A stretch of DNA of 64,000 nt, from the NCBI RefSeq assembly GCF_008085905.1, contig NZ_VSFF01000015.1:124001-188000 (forward strand). The letters are read 5' to 3'. A program made the position numbers and the translations under genes. Source of the DNA: Actinomadura syzygii (lineage in GTDB: Bacteria; Actinomycetota; Actinomycetes; Streptosporangiales; Streptosporangiaceae). Shown in pieces: positions 1-8,045 of this stretch; position 1 is the stretch's first letter; each line of letters opens with the position of its first letter. Under the pieces are notes generated by a model, which was not told where the DNA came from, ran no database searches, and worked only from the letters and a program-made list of their open reading frames with translations.

Positions 1-1
1 C

Positions 2-772
2 AAGCAAGCCGGTGACGTCGTCCTGCTGGACGCGTGCGACGGGGTCCTCACGATCACGCTGAACCGTCCCGCCAAGCGCAACGCGGTCGACCGCGCGGTC
101 GCCGAGGCGGTCTCGGCCGCGCTGGACCGGCTGGAGGACGACGACGCCCTGCGCGTGGGCGTGCTCACCGGCGCGGGCGGCACGTTCTGCGCCGGGCTCG
201 ACCTCGACGCGTTCGCCCGCGGCGAGGCCGCCCGCTCGGCGTCGCGGGGGTTCGCCGGGATCGTCGAGCGGCCGCCCGCCAAGCCCCTCATCGCGGCCGT
301 CGAGGGCTGGGCCCTCGGCGGCGGCTTCGAGATCCTGCTCTGCTGCGACCTCCTGGTGGCGTCCTCGACCGCCGTCCTCGGCCTGCCCGAGGTCAAGCGG
401 GGACTGGTCGCCCGGGGCGGCGGGGCGCTCCGCCTCACCCAGCACCTGCCGCGCGGCCGCGCCCTGGAGCTGCTGCTCACCGGCGAACCGATCACCGCCG
501 CGGACGCGCACGCCTACGGGCTCGTGAACCGGCTGACCGAGGCGGGCCAGGCGCTGCGGGTGGCGCGAGATCTCGCGCGCGGGATCTCGGCCAACGCGCC
601 GCTGGCCGTGTCGGCGGCGAAGCGGATCGTCACCGAGGCGCCCGGCTGGGGGCTCGACGAGGCGTTCCGGCGCCAGGGCGAGATCCTCGCCCCGGTCTTC
701 GACTCCGCCGACGCCCGCGAGGGCGCGCTCGCGTTCAAGGAGAAGCGCCCCCCGGTCTGGCAGGGACGATAG
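2..772 (+). CDS. Enoyl-CoA hydratase/isomerase family protein (5' truncated by window edge)
   Basis: The open frame is already running at the first base, so the N terminus lies outside the window; about 256 codons are visible. The crotonase fold is clear: the segment GAGGTFCAGLDLDAF supplies the first oxyanion-hole strand, ALGGGFEI the second, and LPEVKRGL carries the Glu position used for hydration in this family. Crotonases act on acyl-CoA esters in beta-oxidation-like routes. The substrate cannot be read from the sequence, and the following gene is unrelated. The family is confident, the exact reaction is not. Confidence 0.88.
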   Translation, partial: KQAGDVVLLDACDGVLTITLNRPAKRNAVDRAVAEAVSAALDRLEDDDALRVGVLTGAGGTFCAGLDLDAFARGEAARSASRGFAGIVERPPAKPLIAAVEGWALGGGFEILLCCDLLVASSTAVLGLPEVKRGLVARGGGALRLTQHLPRGRALELLLTGEPITAADAHAYGLVNRLTEAGQALRVARDLARGISANAPLAVSAAKRIVTEAPGWGLDEAFRRQGEILAPVFDSADAREGALAFKEKRPPVWQGR

Positions 773-911
773 GCGGCCAGCCTCGGCGGGCGGCGTCGGC
801 GGGCGGCGTCGGCGGGCGCCTAGGAGCGAAATACGTCGAACGCGACTGCGAAGGGCGACCTCGTCGCTACGCTGTGCGGCATCCCGCCAGCGGCCGAACC
901 CGGAGGTTCCC

Positions 912-1748
912 ATGGACGAGGAGTCGCAGCCAGCCGAAAAGGCGATCGAATACGAGATCGCGCTACCAGCGGACGCCTACTGGACGCGAGACGGGCGAAT
1001 CCCTCTAGGCCCGGATCTGACCGAGGCGTTGAACCGGGCCGTGAAGTACCTGGAGCAGGGGGAATTCGGTTCCCTTTCCTTCGTCGCGGCCTTCGATGGC
1101 CACTGGCCCCGGGACGAGCGCACCATCGTGTACCGCGTCGATGACGGCGTGGTGCTGACACTCGACGGTCGTGACCTCCAAGACCAGGTGCGCACGGCCC
1201 TGGACGCCGGAGAAGTCGACGGATGGAGCCATCTGCCGACCCCAGAGACCCCCATCCCGTTGACGGAGGTCCAGGCCCGCCTCGGAGTCCGCGTCTACAA
1301 CCTCCTCGCCCGCCAGGGGTTCAGGACCCTGGACGAGGTGCTCGCCGTGCCGGAGGAGACGCTGCGCCAGGAACGGGGCGTCGGCCGCCACTGCCTGGAG
1401 AAGATCCGGCAGCTCCGCGACCCGGAGGGCCCGCTCATCCGCGTGGCCCACACCCGGCCGGTCCGGCAGCAGGACGAGCACGCCGACCTGGTCCGCCGAC
1501 GCATGTCCCCGGCCTCGCTCCAGCGGTACGGCGTCCTCGTCGAGCCGCTCGGCCAGTGCGACCTCGCGGTGTCGGCGTTGAGCGTCATCGCCGACTCCCT
1601 GAACTCCGAGCCGCTGCCCCCGGCGGACCCCGCCGTCGTCCGGCTCCTCCGCGACGCGGCCGAGCCTGGCCTCCTGGACGCCTACCTCCGCACGCACGAG
1701 GCCGTCCCGGAGACCGGTTCACCGGTCTCCGGGGAGCGCGCCCGCTGA
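912..1748 (+). CDS. Hypothetical protein with RNA polymerase alpha-CTD-like helix-hairpin-helix domain
   Basis: This is a 278-residue soluble protein. Residues about 115-165 (LGVRVYNLLARQG, then LDEVLAVPEETLRQ, GVGRHCLEKI) follow the pattern of the RNA polymerase alpha C-terminal domain, a (HhH)2-type DNA or protein-binding module. The N-terminal 100 residues are mixed alpha/beta and acidic and I do not recognise them. The start is ATG after GGAGGTTCCC. No partner gene is evident. It could be a DNA-binding or transcription-associated adaptor, but this rests on the one domain. A strong inverted repeat follows the stop. Confidence 0.6.
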   Translation: MDEESQPAEKAIEYEIALPADAYWTRDGRIPLGPDLTEALNRAVKYLEQGEFGSLSFVAAFDGHWPRDERTIVYRVDDGVVLTLDGRDLQDQVRTALDAGEVDGWSHLPTPETPIPLTEVQARLGVRVYNLLARQGFRTLDEVLAVPEETLRQERGVGRHCLEKIRQLRDPEGPLIRVAHTRPVRQQDEHADLVRRRMSPASLQRYGVLVEPLGQCDLAVSALSVIADSLNSEPLPPADPAVVRLLRDAAEPGLLDAYLRTHEAVPETGSPVSGERAR

Positions 1749-1769
1749 CCGTTCGCGCCGGACGGAACC

Positions 1770-1818
1770 GTGCCCGGTCCGGACACCCGCCCCCGGTGGG
1801 AAGGGCCGGACCGGGCAC
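1770..1818. terminator. Bidirectional stem-loop terminator between convergent genes
   Basis: A perfect 13-bp inverted repeat, GTGCCCGGTCCGG at 1770-1782 and CCGGACCGGGCAC at 1806-1818, has a 23-nt loop. It lies between the stop of the alpha-CTD-like gene and the stop of the convergent peptidase gene, so it can serve both strands. There is no clear T-tract, as is common in GC-rich actinomycetes. Confidence 0.7.
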
Positions 1819-1841
1819 GTCCCAGCCGCGACTAGCCGCGA

Positions 1842-4301
1842 CTAGCCGCGCCGGTTGCCCGGCTGGGCGCCCACGGCCACTTTCCAGAGGGCGTAGGCGA
1901 TCGCGTCGGAGCAGCGGTCGAGCGCGGTCGTGTTGATGTTGTTCGGATAGCTGTCGCAGGACTGGTGGTAGCACCGGTCGAACGCCTGGTTCGCGGTGCC
2001 GCCCCATTTCTGCGCCTGGGCGGCGGACTTGGTCGCCGGGGCTCCGGTGAACAGGAACGTCGTGGCGATTCCGGCGTTGCGGAACGACCCGTCGTCACTG
2101 CAGCACTCGGAGACCTCCTCCGTCGACACGTTGATGGAGTCGAAGTACTCCTTGAGGTTCTTCGCCAGCGGCGAGTTGATGTCGTCGATGAAGTAGCCCG
2201 GGTTCGGCGAGCCGACCATGTCGAAGTTGAAATAGCCCTTGATCTTCGCCCGGTCGGCGGCCGACAGGCGGCCGACGTAGAACTTCGAGCCGCGCAGGCC
2301 CTGCTCCTCGTCCGTCCACCAGGCGAACCGGACGTGGTTCAGCATGGTGGGCTTGGTCCGGGCCAGTTGCAGCGCGACCTCAAGTTGGGCGGCGGAGCCG
2401 GTGCCGTTGTCGTTGATTCCGGGTCCCGCCCCGACGCTGTCGAGATGGGCGCCGAACATGTAGACATTGGCGTCATTGCCGCCGGGCCAGTCGGCGATGA
2501 GGTTGGGACCCGCACCGCTGGTGCATCCGGACGAGCACGCCTGCCGGGCCACGGTGAACCCGGCCTCCTTCAGTTTCGCCTCGATGTAGGACACCGAACC
2601 GAGGTAGCCCGCGCCCGTCGACCGGCGGGTACCGCCATTGCTGCTGGCGATGGTCTGGAACTGCTGCAGGTGCGCCTTGACATTCTCGACGTTGACGTCA
2701 GGCGACGCCATTACTTTTGGGGAGCCACCCCCCACCGTGTACGCGGTGGCCTCGCTGACGCCCGGGGTGCAGGTCGGCTCACCGGACTGCGCGCCGAGGC
2801 TGACCGCGTCCCACGCCGCCTTGACCTTGTTGAACTGGTCGCAGGTCTTGTCGAGGTTCTTCGCCGCGGTCAGCGTCAGCGTCCGGTACCGGGGGTAGCT
2901 GGTGCCGGACGTCTTGAGCTGCATCGCGTTGTAGAAGATCTTCGCGGCGTTCATCACTCCGACGCCGGTGACCTGGCTGTTGTTGCAGGTCGGGCTGGTC
3001 GGCTTGCCGCCGCCGGGGTTGGAGCCCTCGGCGAGCAGGTAGAACCAGTGGTTGCCGGGCCCGGCCGCCTTGTGGACCTCCATGTTCGGGACGGACGTCG
3101 ACCAGCAGTTGGGGTCGTTGTTGACCTGCGACGGGTTGTACATGTTGCGGATCGGGCCGCTGCCGGTGAGGTTGACCAGCTCGCCGACGGTGTAGTCGGG
3201 AGTGTCGGCCGGGTTGTTCAGGAACGCCTCGACGGCTGCGCCCCAGACGTCCCCGACGAACTCCTGCGTGCCGCCGCCGGACATGCCGCCGGGGGTGAAG
3301 TTGTCCAGGCCGTGGCCGAACTCGTGGTCGACGACGTCGGTCGAGGTGATCCACTGGTTGCGGTTGTTGTGGCCGAACTGGGCGTCGGTGCCGTTCCAGT
3401 ACGCGTTGACCGCGTTGAGGCCGACGCGCGCCGGGGCCCACTGGTTGTTCCGCAGGCCGGTGCGGCCGAAGGTCTTCAGCAGGTCCCAGAATCCGCCGGC
3501 GGCGTACATGACGTCGACGCAGCCGGACTCCTTGTCGGTCTTGGACGTGCTGCCCCAGACGTCGTCCGGTCCGGTGAAGACCCGGTTGCCGCTGTAGTCG
3601 GCGCAGGACATCCCGGCCCGGTTCGGGTCGCGCATCGTGTACTGGCCGCCGGACTGGGTGGTTCCGATGGTCAGGTTCGACCCTTCCCAGATGCCGGTGC
3701 CGGTGCCCGCGTGGATGGTCTCCTGCTCGCCGAACCGCTTGCCGGTCCGGGCGTCGACGTAGACCTTCTTGCGGCTGGGCTGCTCGCCGTCGCGTCCGGA
3801 CACGACCGTCTCCCACGCGAGGCGCGGGGCGCCCAGCGCGTAGACGACCAGACGCGGCTTGGGCGCGGCGGCGTCCGGGCTGGTCAGCGCGGCGCGGGCA
3901 CGCCCGGCGGCCGCGGTCTCACTGACCTTCGGGGTGGTGGCGACGGTGATCTGACGCCGCTGCGCCACGGACAGGGTCCGCACGCGGCCCTGCCCGTCGG
4001 TGGCGACCACGAAGTCGCCGCCCACCACGGGAAGCCCGCGGTAGGTGCGCTCGTAAGCGACGTAGTACTGGTCCCAGGGCGTGCCGATCACCTGGGTCCG
4101 GATGTACTTCTCGTCCTTTCCGGTGTGCAGGTCGGCGGCGTTCGCGGCGATCAGCCGGTCCGCCGACGTGATCGCGGCCGCCTTCGGATCCGCGCCGGGC
4201 TTCTGACCGCTCGTGGTGGACGTCATGGCGGGGGCCGCCATGCCCGTGACCGCGAGCGCGGTGACCGTGACGGTCACCAGGAGATGGTTTCTGCGTTTCA
4301 C
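1842..4301 (-). CDS. Secreted M4-M28 metallopeptidase fusion
   Basis: The predicted 819-residue exported protein carries two peptidase domains. After a signal peptide (residues about 1-28) there is an FTP/PepSY-type propeptide (about 45-200). A thermolysin-like M4 domain follows, with HEFGH at about 326-330, the third zinc ligand in QEFVGD about 21 residues later, and the transition-state His in EVHKAAGPGNH. The C-terminal part (about 530-815) is a complete M28 aminopeptidase-type domain with HLDS, NDNGTG, DEEQG, NFDMVG and a late CYHQ His. The GTG start was chosen because GGAGG lies 9 nt upstream and the signal peptide begins there; the longer frame adds an Arg/Pro-rich non-protein-like stretch. 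Likely an extracellular protein degrader. Confidence 0.88.
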   Translation of the reverse strand: MKRRNHLLVTVTVTALAVTGMAAPAMTSTTSGQKPGADPKAAAITSADRLIAANAADLHTGKDEKYIRTQVIGTPWDQYYVAYERTYRGLPVVGGDFVVATDGQGRVRTLSVAQRRQITVATTPKVSETAAAGRARAALTSPDAAAPKPRLVVYALGAPRLAWETVVSGRDGEQPSRKKVYVDARTGKRFGEQETIHAGTGTGIWEGSNLTIGTTQSGGQYTMRDPNRAGMSCADYSGNRVFTGPDDVWGSTSKTDKESGCVDVMYAAGGFWDLLKTFGRTGLRNNQWAPARVGLNAVNAYWNGTDAQFGHNNRNQWITSTDVVDHEFGHGLDNFTPGGMSGGGTQEFVGDVWGAAVEAFLNNPADTPDYTVGELVNLTGSGPIRNMYNPSQVNNDPNCWSTSVPNMEVHKAAGPGNHWFYLLAEGSNPGGGKPTSPTCNNSQVTGVGVMNAAKIFYNAMQLKTSGTSYPRYRTLTLTAAKNLDKTCDQFNKVKAAWDAVSLGAQSGEPTCTPGVSEATAYTVGGGSPKVMASPDVNVENVKAHLQQFQTIASSNGGTRRSTGAGYLGSVSYIEAKLKEAGFTVARQACSSGCTSGAGPNLIADWPGGNDANVYMFGAHLDSVGAGPGINDNGTGSAAQLEVALQLARTKPTMLNHVRFAWWTDEEQGLRGSKFYVGRLSAADRAKIKGYFNFDMVGSPNPGYFIDDINSPLAKNLKEYFDSINVSTEEVSECCSDDGSFRNAGIATTFLFTGAPATKSAAQAQKWGGTANQAFDRCYHQSCDSYPNNINTTALDRCSDAIAYALWKVAVGAQPGNRRG

Positions 4302-4647
4302 AGCCGCATGCCTCCATAGGGGCGGGGGGTGAGGCCGCCCCGCGGGGTCGGGGCGGCGGCCGACGCGGCGGCGGAGCCGGGCGTGGCCGCGCGCACGGGC
4401 TCGGGAGCCGTGCGGCGCGTGAACGGCCACCGCGTCTTATGGAGGAGATTGGCATCTCTGGAACGGTCGCGGACCATCACATCTGGTCATAAATTCGCGC
4501 TATGCAGCCGTGAACTGCACATCCATGTGATCATCTGCAACGGCGGGAATTGTTTTCACGAGTCTGCGCGTCCGCTGTTCCGCGACGGGTGGGGACGCCA
4601 TTGCGGCGTCCCCACCCGTGTGCGGTGTCTCCGGTGCGTCTGTTGAC
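4302..4647. other. Intergenic region upstream of the secreted peptidase
   Basis: These 346 bases hold no credible gene. The peptidase end has a GC-rich inverted repeat (GCCGCCCC at 4334-4341, GGGGCGGC at 4350-4357) in its presumed leader. The middle, about 4440-4560, is less GC-rich than its surroundings and probably contains the peptidase promoter, but I could not assign a convincing -35/-10 pair. The far end carries the terminator of the SDR gene. Confidence 0.5.
4585..4619 (-). terminator. Strong hairpin terminator of the SDR gene
   Basis: A perfect 15-bp stem (ACGGGTGGGGACGCC at 4585-4599, its complement at 4605-4619) with a 5-nt loop lies just downstream of the minus-strand SDR stop codon. 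Position and stability support a terminator for the TetR-SDR module. Confidence 0.75.
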
Positions 4648-5430
4648 TCAGAGGGATTTGACGGTGCCGCCGTCGATCACGTAATCGACACCGGTGATGT
4701 TGCCCGCGACGTCCGAGAGGAGGAACGCGATCAGGGACGCGACCTCCTCCGCCTCGGTGACGCGTCCGGTGGTGATGTTGAAGGCGGCGGGAATCTGCTT
4801 GAGGAACGCGCCGTGCTCGGCCCCGTTGGCGGCCGCGACCTTGGCGCCGAACCCTTCGGGGTCCTCCCAGATGGAGGTGCGGACCACTCCGGGCGAGACC
4901 GTGTTGACGCGCACCCCCTGCGGCCCGAACTCCTCGGCCAACGACTTCCCGAGCGCCGCGAGGGCCGCCTTGGCGGCGCTGTAGGCGACCGGCGCGGCGG
5001 CGGGCAACCGGGAGTTGATGGACGAGACGTTGACGATCGACCCGCGACGCTCGATCAGGCTGGGCAGGGCCGCCCGGCTTGCCCGGACCGCGCTGAGCAG
5101 GTTGAGGTCGAAGACGCGCGCCCACTGGGTGTCGTCCGTGTCGAGGAAACCGCCGAGCCGGACGTCGTCCCCGGCGCCGACGTTGTTCACCAGGAAGTCG
5201 ATGCCGCCCAGTTCGGCGCGGGCGGTGTCGACGAAGGCGGCGACGCCCTCGGCGGTGCTCAGGTCCGCCGAGATCGCCAGGGCCCCGGTCTCCTTCAGTT
5301 CGGGGGTGATGGTGCGGGCGGCACCGGCGACGGCGACGCCTTCGGCGACGAGCGTCCGGACGGCGGCGAGCCCGATGCCGCGGCTCGCTCCGGTGACGAC
5401 GGCGGTCTTGGACGCGAGGTCAAGGTTCAT
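4648..5430 (-). CDS. SDR family NAD(P)-dependent oxidoreductase
   Basis: A classical short-chain dehydrogenase of 260 residues. TGASRGIG near residue 14 is the cofactor-binding glycine motif, NNVG follows at about residue 90, a Ser lies in VSSIN, and YSAAK supplies the catalytic Tyr and Lys. The start is supported by AAAGGA in front of the ATG. It sits downstream of a TetR gene on the same strand. A 16-bp sequence immediately upstream of its start is nearly identical to one upstream of the TetR gene, so the regulator probably controls this oxidoreductase directly. The substrate is unknown. Confidence 0.88.
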   Translation of the reverse strand: MNLDLASKTAVVTGASRGIGLAAVRTLVAEGVAVAGAARTITPELKETGALAISADLSTAEGVAAFVDTARAELGGIDFLVNNVGAGDDVRLGGFLDTDDTQWARVFDLNLLSAVRASRAALPSLIERRGSIVNVSSINSRLPAAAPVAYSAAKAALAALGKSLAEEFGPQGVRVNTVSPGVVRTSIWEDPEGFGAKVAAANGAEHGAFLKQIPAAFNITTGRVTEAEEVASLIAFLLSDVAGNITGVDYVIDGGTVKSL

Positions 5431-5443
5431 GACTATCCTTTTC

Positions 5444-5459
5444 TTGAACTACAGGTACA
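5444..5459 (-). promoter_or_regulatory. Candidate TetR operator in front of the SDR gene
   Basis: On the minus strand this reads TGTACCTGTAGTTCAA and ends 13 bases before the SDR start codon. The same 16-mer with two central changes lies upstream of the neighbouring TetR gene. The shared, partly dyad-symmetric sequence in front of regulator and neighbour is the usual signature of local TetR control. Confidence 0.65.
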
Positions 5460-5536
5460 AAATCAGGGCACGCGAAAGCCCGGACCTGCCGGGATTCGAG
5501 GTCAGTTCGAGGTCGGTTCGGGAATCGGTTCGGAGG

Positions 5537-6115
5537 TCAGAGGGTGTCGATCGTCGCGTCGATCACCCGTAGGAGCCGCTCGGGCCCCTCGGCGACGCGA
5601 CCGAGGACGCGCATCCCCACGGCGATGTTCATGAGCAGGCTGCCCAGCGCGGCGGCGTCGCGGCCGGGATCGATCTCCCCGGCCCGCTGCCCCTCCTCGA
5701 TCAGCGCCTGGAAGGCCCCCTCGGTGCGGTCGATCATGCGGCGGACGAGTTCGGTCGCCTCCTCGTCCACCCCGGCGAGTTCCGTCGCGGTGTTCGCCGC
5801 CATACAGCCGCGGCGATCCGGGTCGCCCAGGTCCATTTCGACGAGGGCGAGCAACGTGCTCCGGAGACGTTCCTTGACCGGCCCCGGGCGCTCAAGGCTT
5901 TCCACCAGTGCGACGGTCTGGCTGTCGCGGTACCGGCGGAGCGCCCGCTCGAAAAGCTCTCGCTTGCTCCCGAACGCGTTGTAGAGACTCCCCTTTCCGA
6001 TGCCGAGCGCGTCCACCAAGTCCTGCGGGGTCGTGGCGGCGTATCCCTTCCGCCAGAACACCTCCATCGCCCGGTCGACGGCGACCTCCGCATCGAACTG
6101 CCTTGGCCGTGCCAT
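5537..6115 (-). CDS. TetR/AcrR family transcriptional regulator
   Basis: A 192-residue regulator. The N-terminal HTH spans about residues 12-55, with the typical VDRAMEVFWRKGYAATTPQDLVDALGI start and GSLYNAFGSKRELFERAL recognition region. The C-terminal two-thirds is a helical ligand domain of the TetR_C type seen in regulators of small oxidoreductase modules. It lies 106 bases upstream of the SDR gene and both carry the same candidate operator, so autorepression plus SDR control is the simplest model. The inducer is unknown. Confidence 0.88.
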   Translation of the reverse strand: MARPRQFDAEVAVDRAMEVFWRKGYAATTPQDLVDALGIGKGSLYNAFGSKRELFERALRRYRDSQTVALVESLERPGPVKERLRSTLLALVEMDLGDPDRRGCMAANTATELAGVDEEATELVRRMIDRTEGAFQALIEEGQRAGEIDPGRDAAALGSLLMNIAVGMRVLGRVAEGPERLLRVIDATIDTL

Positions 6116-6118
6116 GGG

Positions 6119-6152
6119 CAGAACGCTACACCGTTCTGTACCTAGAGTTCAA
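6119..6152 (-). promoter_or_regulatory. Candidate autoregulatory operators of the TetR gene
   Basis: Two adjacent elements precede the TetR start. One is the 16-mer TGTACCTAGAGTTCAA (plus strand, 6137-6152), 14/16 identical to the copy before the SDR gene. The other is a perfect palindrome CAGAACG-N6-CGTTCTG (6119-6138) next to the start codon. The 16-mer overlaps the stop codon of the upstream phosphotriesterase-like gene, so the regulator's promoter is embedded in that gene's end. Confidence 0.6.
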
Positions 6153-7068
6153 ATACAGGCCGGCCCGCCCGCCGCCACCGGGAGGCGAAGGCGCGGGCCG
6201 GGTTCGCGACGAGGATCGCGGCGGCGAGGTCCGGGCCGAGTTCCCGCTCGATCCGCGGGCGCAGGCCGGTGAGCAGGAACGGCATGCCGGGGCCGTCGGC
6301 GCCGGACCGAGCGGCGGCGGTGACGGTGTCCGCGCCGAGCAGGATCTGGTCCGCGTGGCCCGCGTCGGCGAGGGCGCCGAGCCCCGGCAGGAGGTGGGGG
6401 TCGGCGGCGTGATGCGCCCGCGACGGGCCGTCGAAGGCGAGGAAGGCGCCGGTCTCGGCGGCCTGCCGGTGGACGGCGGCGTCGGGGAAGCGGTGCGGGT
6501 GCCCGAGGATCACGCGGTCCGGCGGGACGCCGTGCTCGGCGCACAGCAGGTCGAGGACGTCCAGCGCGGCGGTCCCGCCCTCCAGGTGGACGCCGATCGG
6601 CGCGCCCGTGGCGCGGTGGGCCTCGGCGGCGGCCGCCATCACGTGCCGGGCGTGGCCGTCGAGGCGGTGGAAGGCCCCGGCGACCTTGATCAGCCCCGCC
6701 TTCACGGGCGCCTCGGTCAGCTCGTGGACGAAAAGGTCGGCCAGTCCGTCGCGGACGCGCTCCAGCTCGTCCGGCGCGTAGTGTTTCGCCTGGTGCATTC
6801 CTGTGGCGGCGACGATGTGAACGCCGGATTGCCGGGAAAGGCCCGGCAGTTCTTCGGTTCGAGGGCCCATTCCCCAGGGCGTCCACTGCACCACCGCCCG
6901 TCCCCCGGCGGCGGCGAATGCGTCGAGTTCGCAGAGCGCGGCTTCGGGGTCATTCAATTCCTGACCGGGAAGCGTCGGCGAGCGTATGAACAAATGGTCA
7001 TGAGAGTCGCAGACGCCTAGTTCTTCGGGACGAATATCACCGAGGACGGTCCGTATCATCGGCCTCAT
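6142..7068 (-). CDS. Phosphotriesterase-family amidohydrolase
   Basis: A 308-residue TIM-barrel hydrolase with the metal-site pattern of the PTE/lactonase family. It has HxH in DSHDHLF (about residue 22), a candidate carboxylated Lys in GLIKVAG, His in VHLEGG, His in LGHPHR and Asp in LLGADT. Members hydrolyse lactones or phosphoesters; lactonase activity is the commoner native role, but the substrate here is not known. The start has GGAG about 8 nt upstream. The gene diverges from a CGNR zinc-finger regulator, and two matching palindromes lie between them. Confidence 0.82.
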   Translation of the reverse strand: MRPMIRTVLGDIRPEELGVCDSHDHLFIRSPTLPGQELNDPEAALCELDAFAAAGGRAVVQWTPWGMGPRTEELPGLSRQSGVHIVAATGMHQAKHYAPDELERVRDGLADLFVHELTEAPVKAGLIKVAGAFHRLDGHARHVMAAAAEAHRATGAPIGVHLEGGTAALDVLDLLCAEHGVPPDRVILGHPHRFPDAAVHRQAAETGAFLAFDGPSRAHHAADPHLLPGLGALADAGHADQILLGADTVTAAARSGADGPGMPFLLTGLRPRIERELGPDLAAAILVANPARAFASRWRRAGRPVFEL

Positions 7069-7135
7069 TCTTCCGACTCCGTTTCGGCCAGGGCGGACGT
7101 TGCGACGTCCGGGAGGGCCGCCTCATCTGGTCCTC

Positions 7136-7154
7136 GTAACGCTTCACCCGTTAC
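7136..7154. promoter_or_regulatory. Palindromic operator A between the PTE-like gene and CGNR regulator
   Basis: The perfect dyad GTAACG-N7-CGTTAC (19 bp) lies in the divergent promoter region. A second copy with the same half-sites starts exactly 35 bp further on. The pair is well placed for one dimeric regulator to control both divergent genes. Confidence 0.75.
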
Positions 7155-7170
7155 GGTGACGCTAGCACGT

Positions 7171-7189
7171 GTAACGGTTGAGGCGTTAC
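7171..7189. promoter_or_regulatory. Palindromic operator B next to the CGNR regulator start
   Basis: This is the second GTAACG-N7-CGTTAC palindrome, ending 9 bases before the ATG of the regulator. Binding here would block its transcription, which suggests autorepression. Confidence 0.75.
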
Positions 7190-7198
7190 GCTGGCTTT

Positions 7199-7780
7199 AT
7201 GGCCAAAGAGGATCCGCTCGCCTTCCGCTTCGACTGCGGGGCCGTCTGGCTGAACCTCCTCGCCACCAGGGGCCGGACGTTCAGCGCGTCCCCGGTGGAG
7301 CGGCTCGCCACGCCCGGCCGCCTCGCCGAATGGCTGGAGCGGTGCGAGCTGACCCCCGCCCGGCCGCCCGGACCGGACGACCTGCGCAAGGCCCGGGAAC
7401 TCCGCGAGACGCTGCGCGCCCTCGCGCTGGCCACGGTCGGGGAGCGTCCGCCGCCCGCGGACGCCGTGACGGCCCTGGCCGCGCTCCTGGACGGGCACGA
7501 CGACCGCGTCCGGCTCGCCGCCGGCGACCGGCTGCGCCGCGAGCCGCCGGCGGCCACGGCGCACGCCCTGGCCCGGATCGCCCGCCAGGCCGTGGACCAC
7601 CTGACCGGGTCCGACCGCCGCGCCCTCAAGGTCTGCCCGGAGGACGACTGCCGGGGCGTGTTCGTCGACCCGCCCGGGCGGCGGCGGTGGTGCCCGTCCC
7701 CGGCGTGCGCGAGCCGGGGTCGCGTCCGCGCCCTGCGCGCCCGCCGCGAGGCAGCCGCAACCGGCCCCGCCGACGAGTGA
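7199..7780 (+). CDS. CGNR zinc-finger (ABATE domain) transcriptional regulator
   Basis: A 193-residue protein with an N-terminal ABATE-type domain (stress-induced regulator family) and a C-terminal zinc finger. The finger pattern is CPEDDC, then RRRWCPSPAC, followed by basic RVRALRARR; the usual CGNR tetrad is varied to CASR. The ATG at 7199 is chosen over an upstream TTG because the protein then begins with the conserved acidic start and the TTG lies inside operator B. There is no Shine-Dalgarno sequence, so the transcript is probably leaderless. It likely represses itself and the divergent PTE-like hydrolase. Confidence 0.8.
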   Translation: MAKEDPLAFRFDCGAVWLNLLATRGRTFSASPVERLATPGRLAEWLERCELTPARPPGPDDLRKARELRETLRALALATVGERPPPADAVTALAALLDGHDDRVRLAAGDRLRREPPAATAHALARIARQAVDHLTGSDRRALKVCPEDDCRGVFVDPPGRRRWCPSPACASRGRVRALRARREAAATGPADE

Positions 7781-8045
7781 TCCCGCCGAGCGCTTTCCGC
7801 GTCCGGACACGGCGAATCGGCGATCCGGCCGACCGCCGAAGGGATAATTCGTCTATCCGAAACCGGTCAAAGAAATGATCATTAGAATCGAGGTCGACGG
7901 CTCCCGCCGCTGATCCGCGCCGGGAACTCGGCTGTGGCATTATCTGCCGCAGCCCGGAGCGTCCATTGGGGACATGGACGCGCGGATGATCGTCACGGAG
8001 GCGGACGGTTCTCCCTCCGGTCGAGTTTCCGCAGAGGGGTCTTCG

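Noticed and set aside
1837..1851. Functional repeat at the peptidase stop codon
   Set aside because: The ten-base tandem CGACTAGCCG-type duplication looks like simple slippage; no partner element was found.
1965..4319. 784-codon open frame opposite the M4-M28 peptidase
   Set aside because: It is antisense to a gene with complete catalytic motifs, has Val/Arg/Gly-rich shadow composition and no ribosome site.
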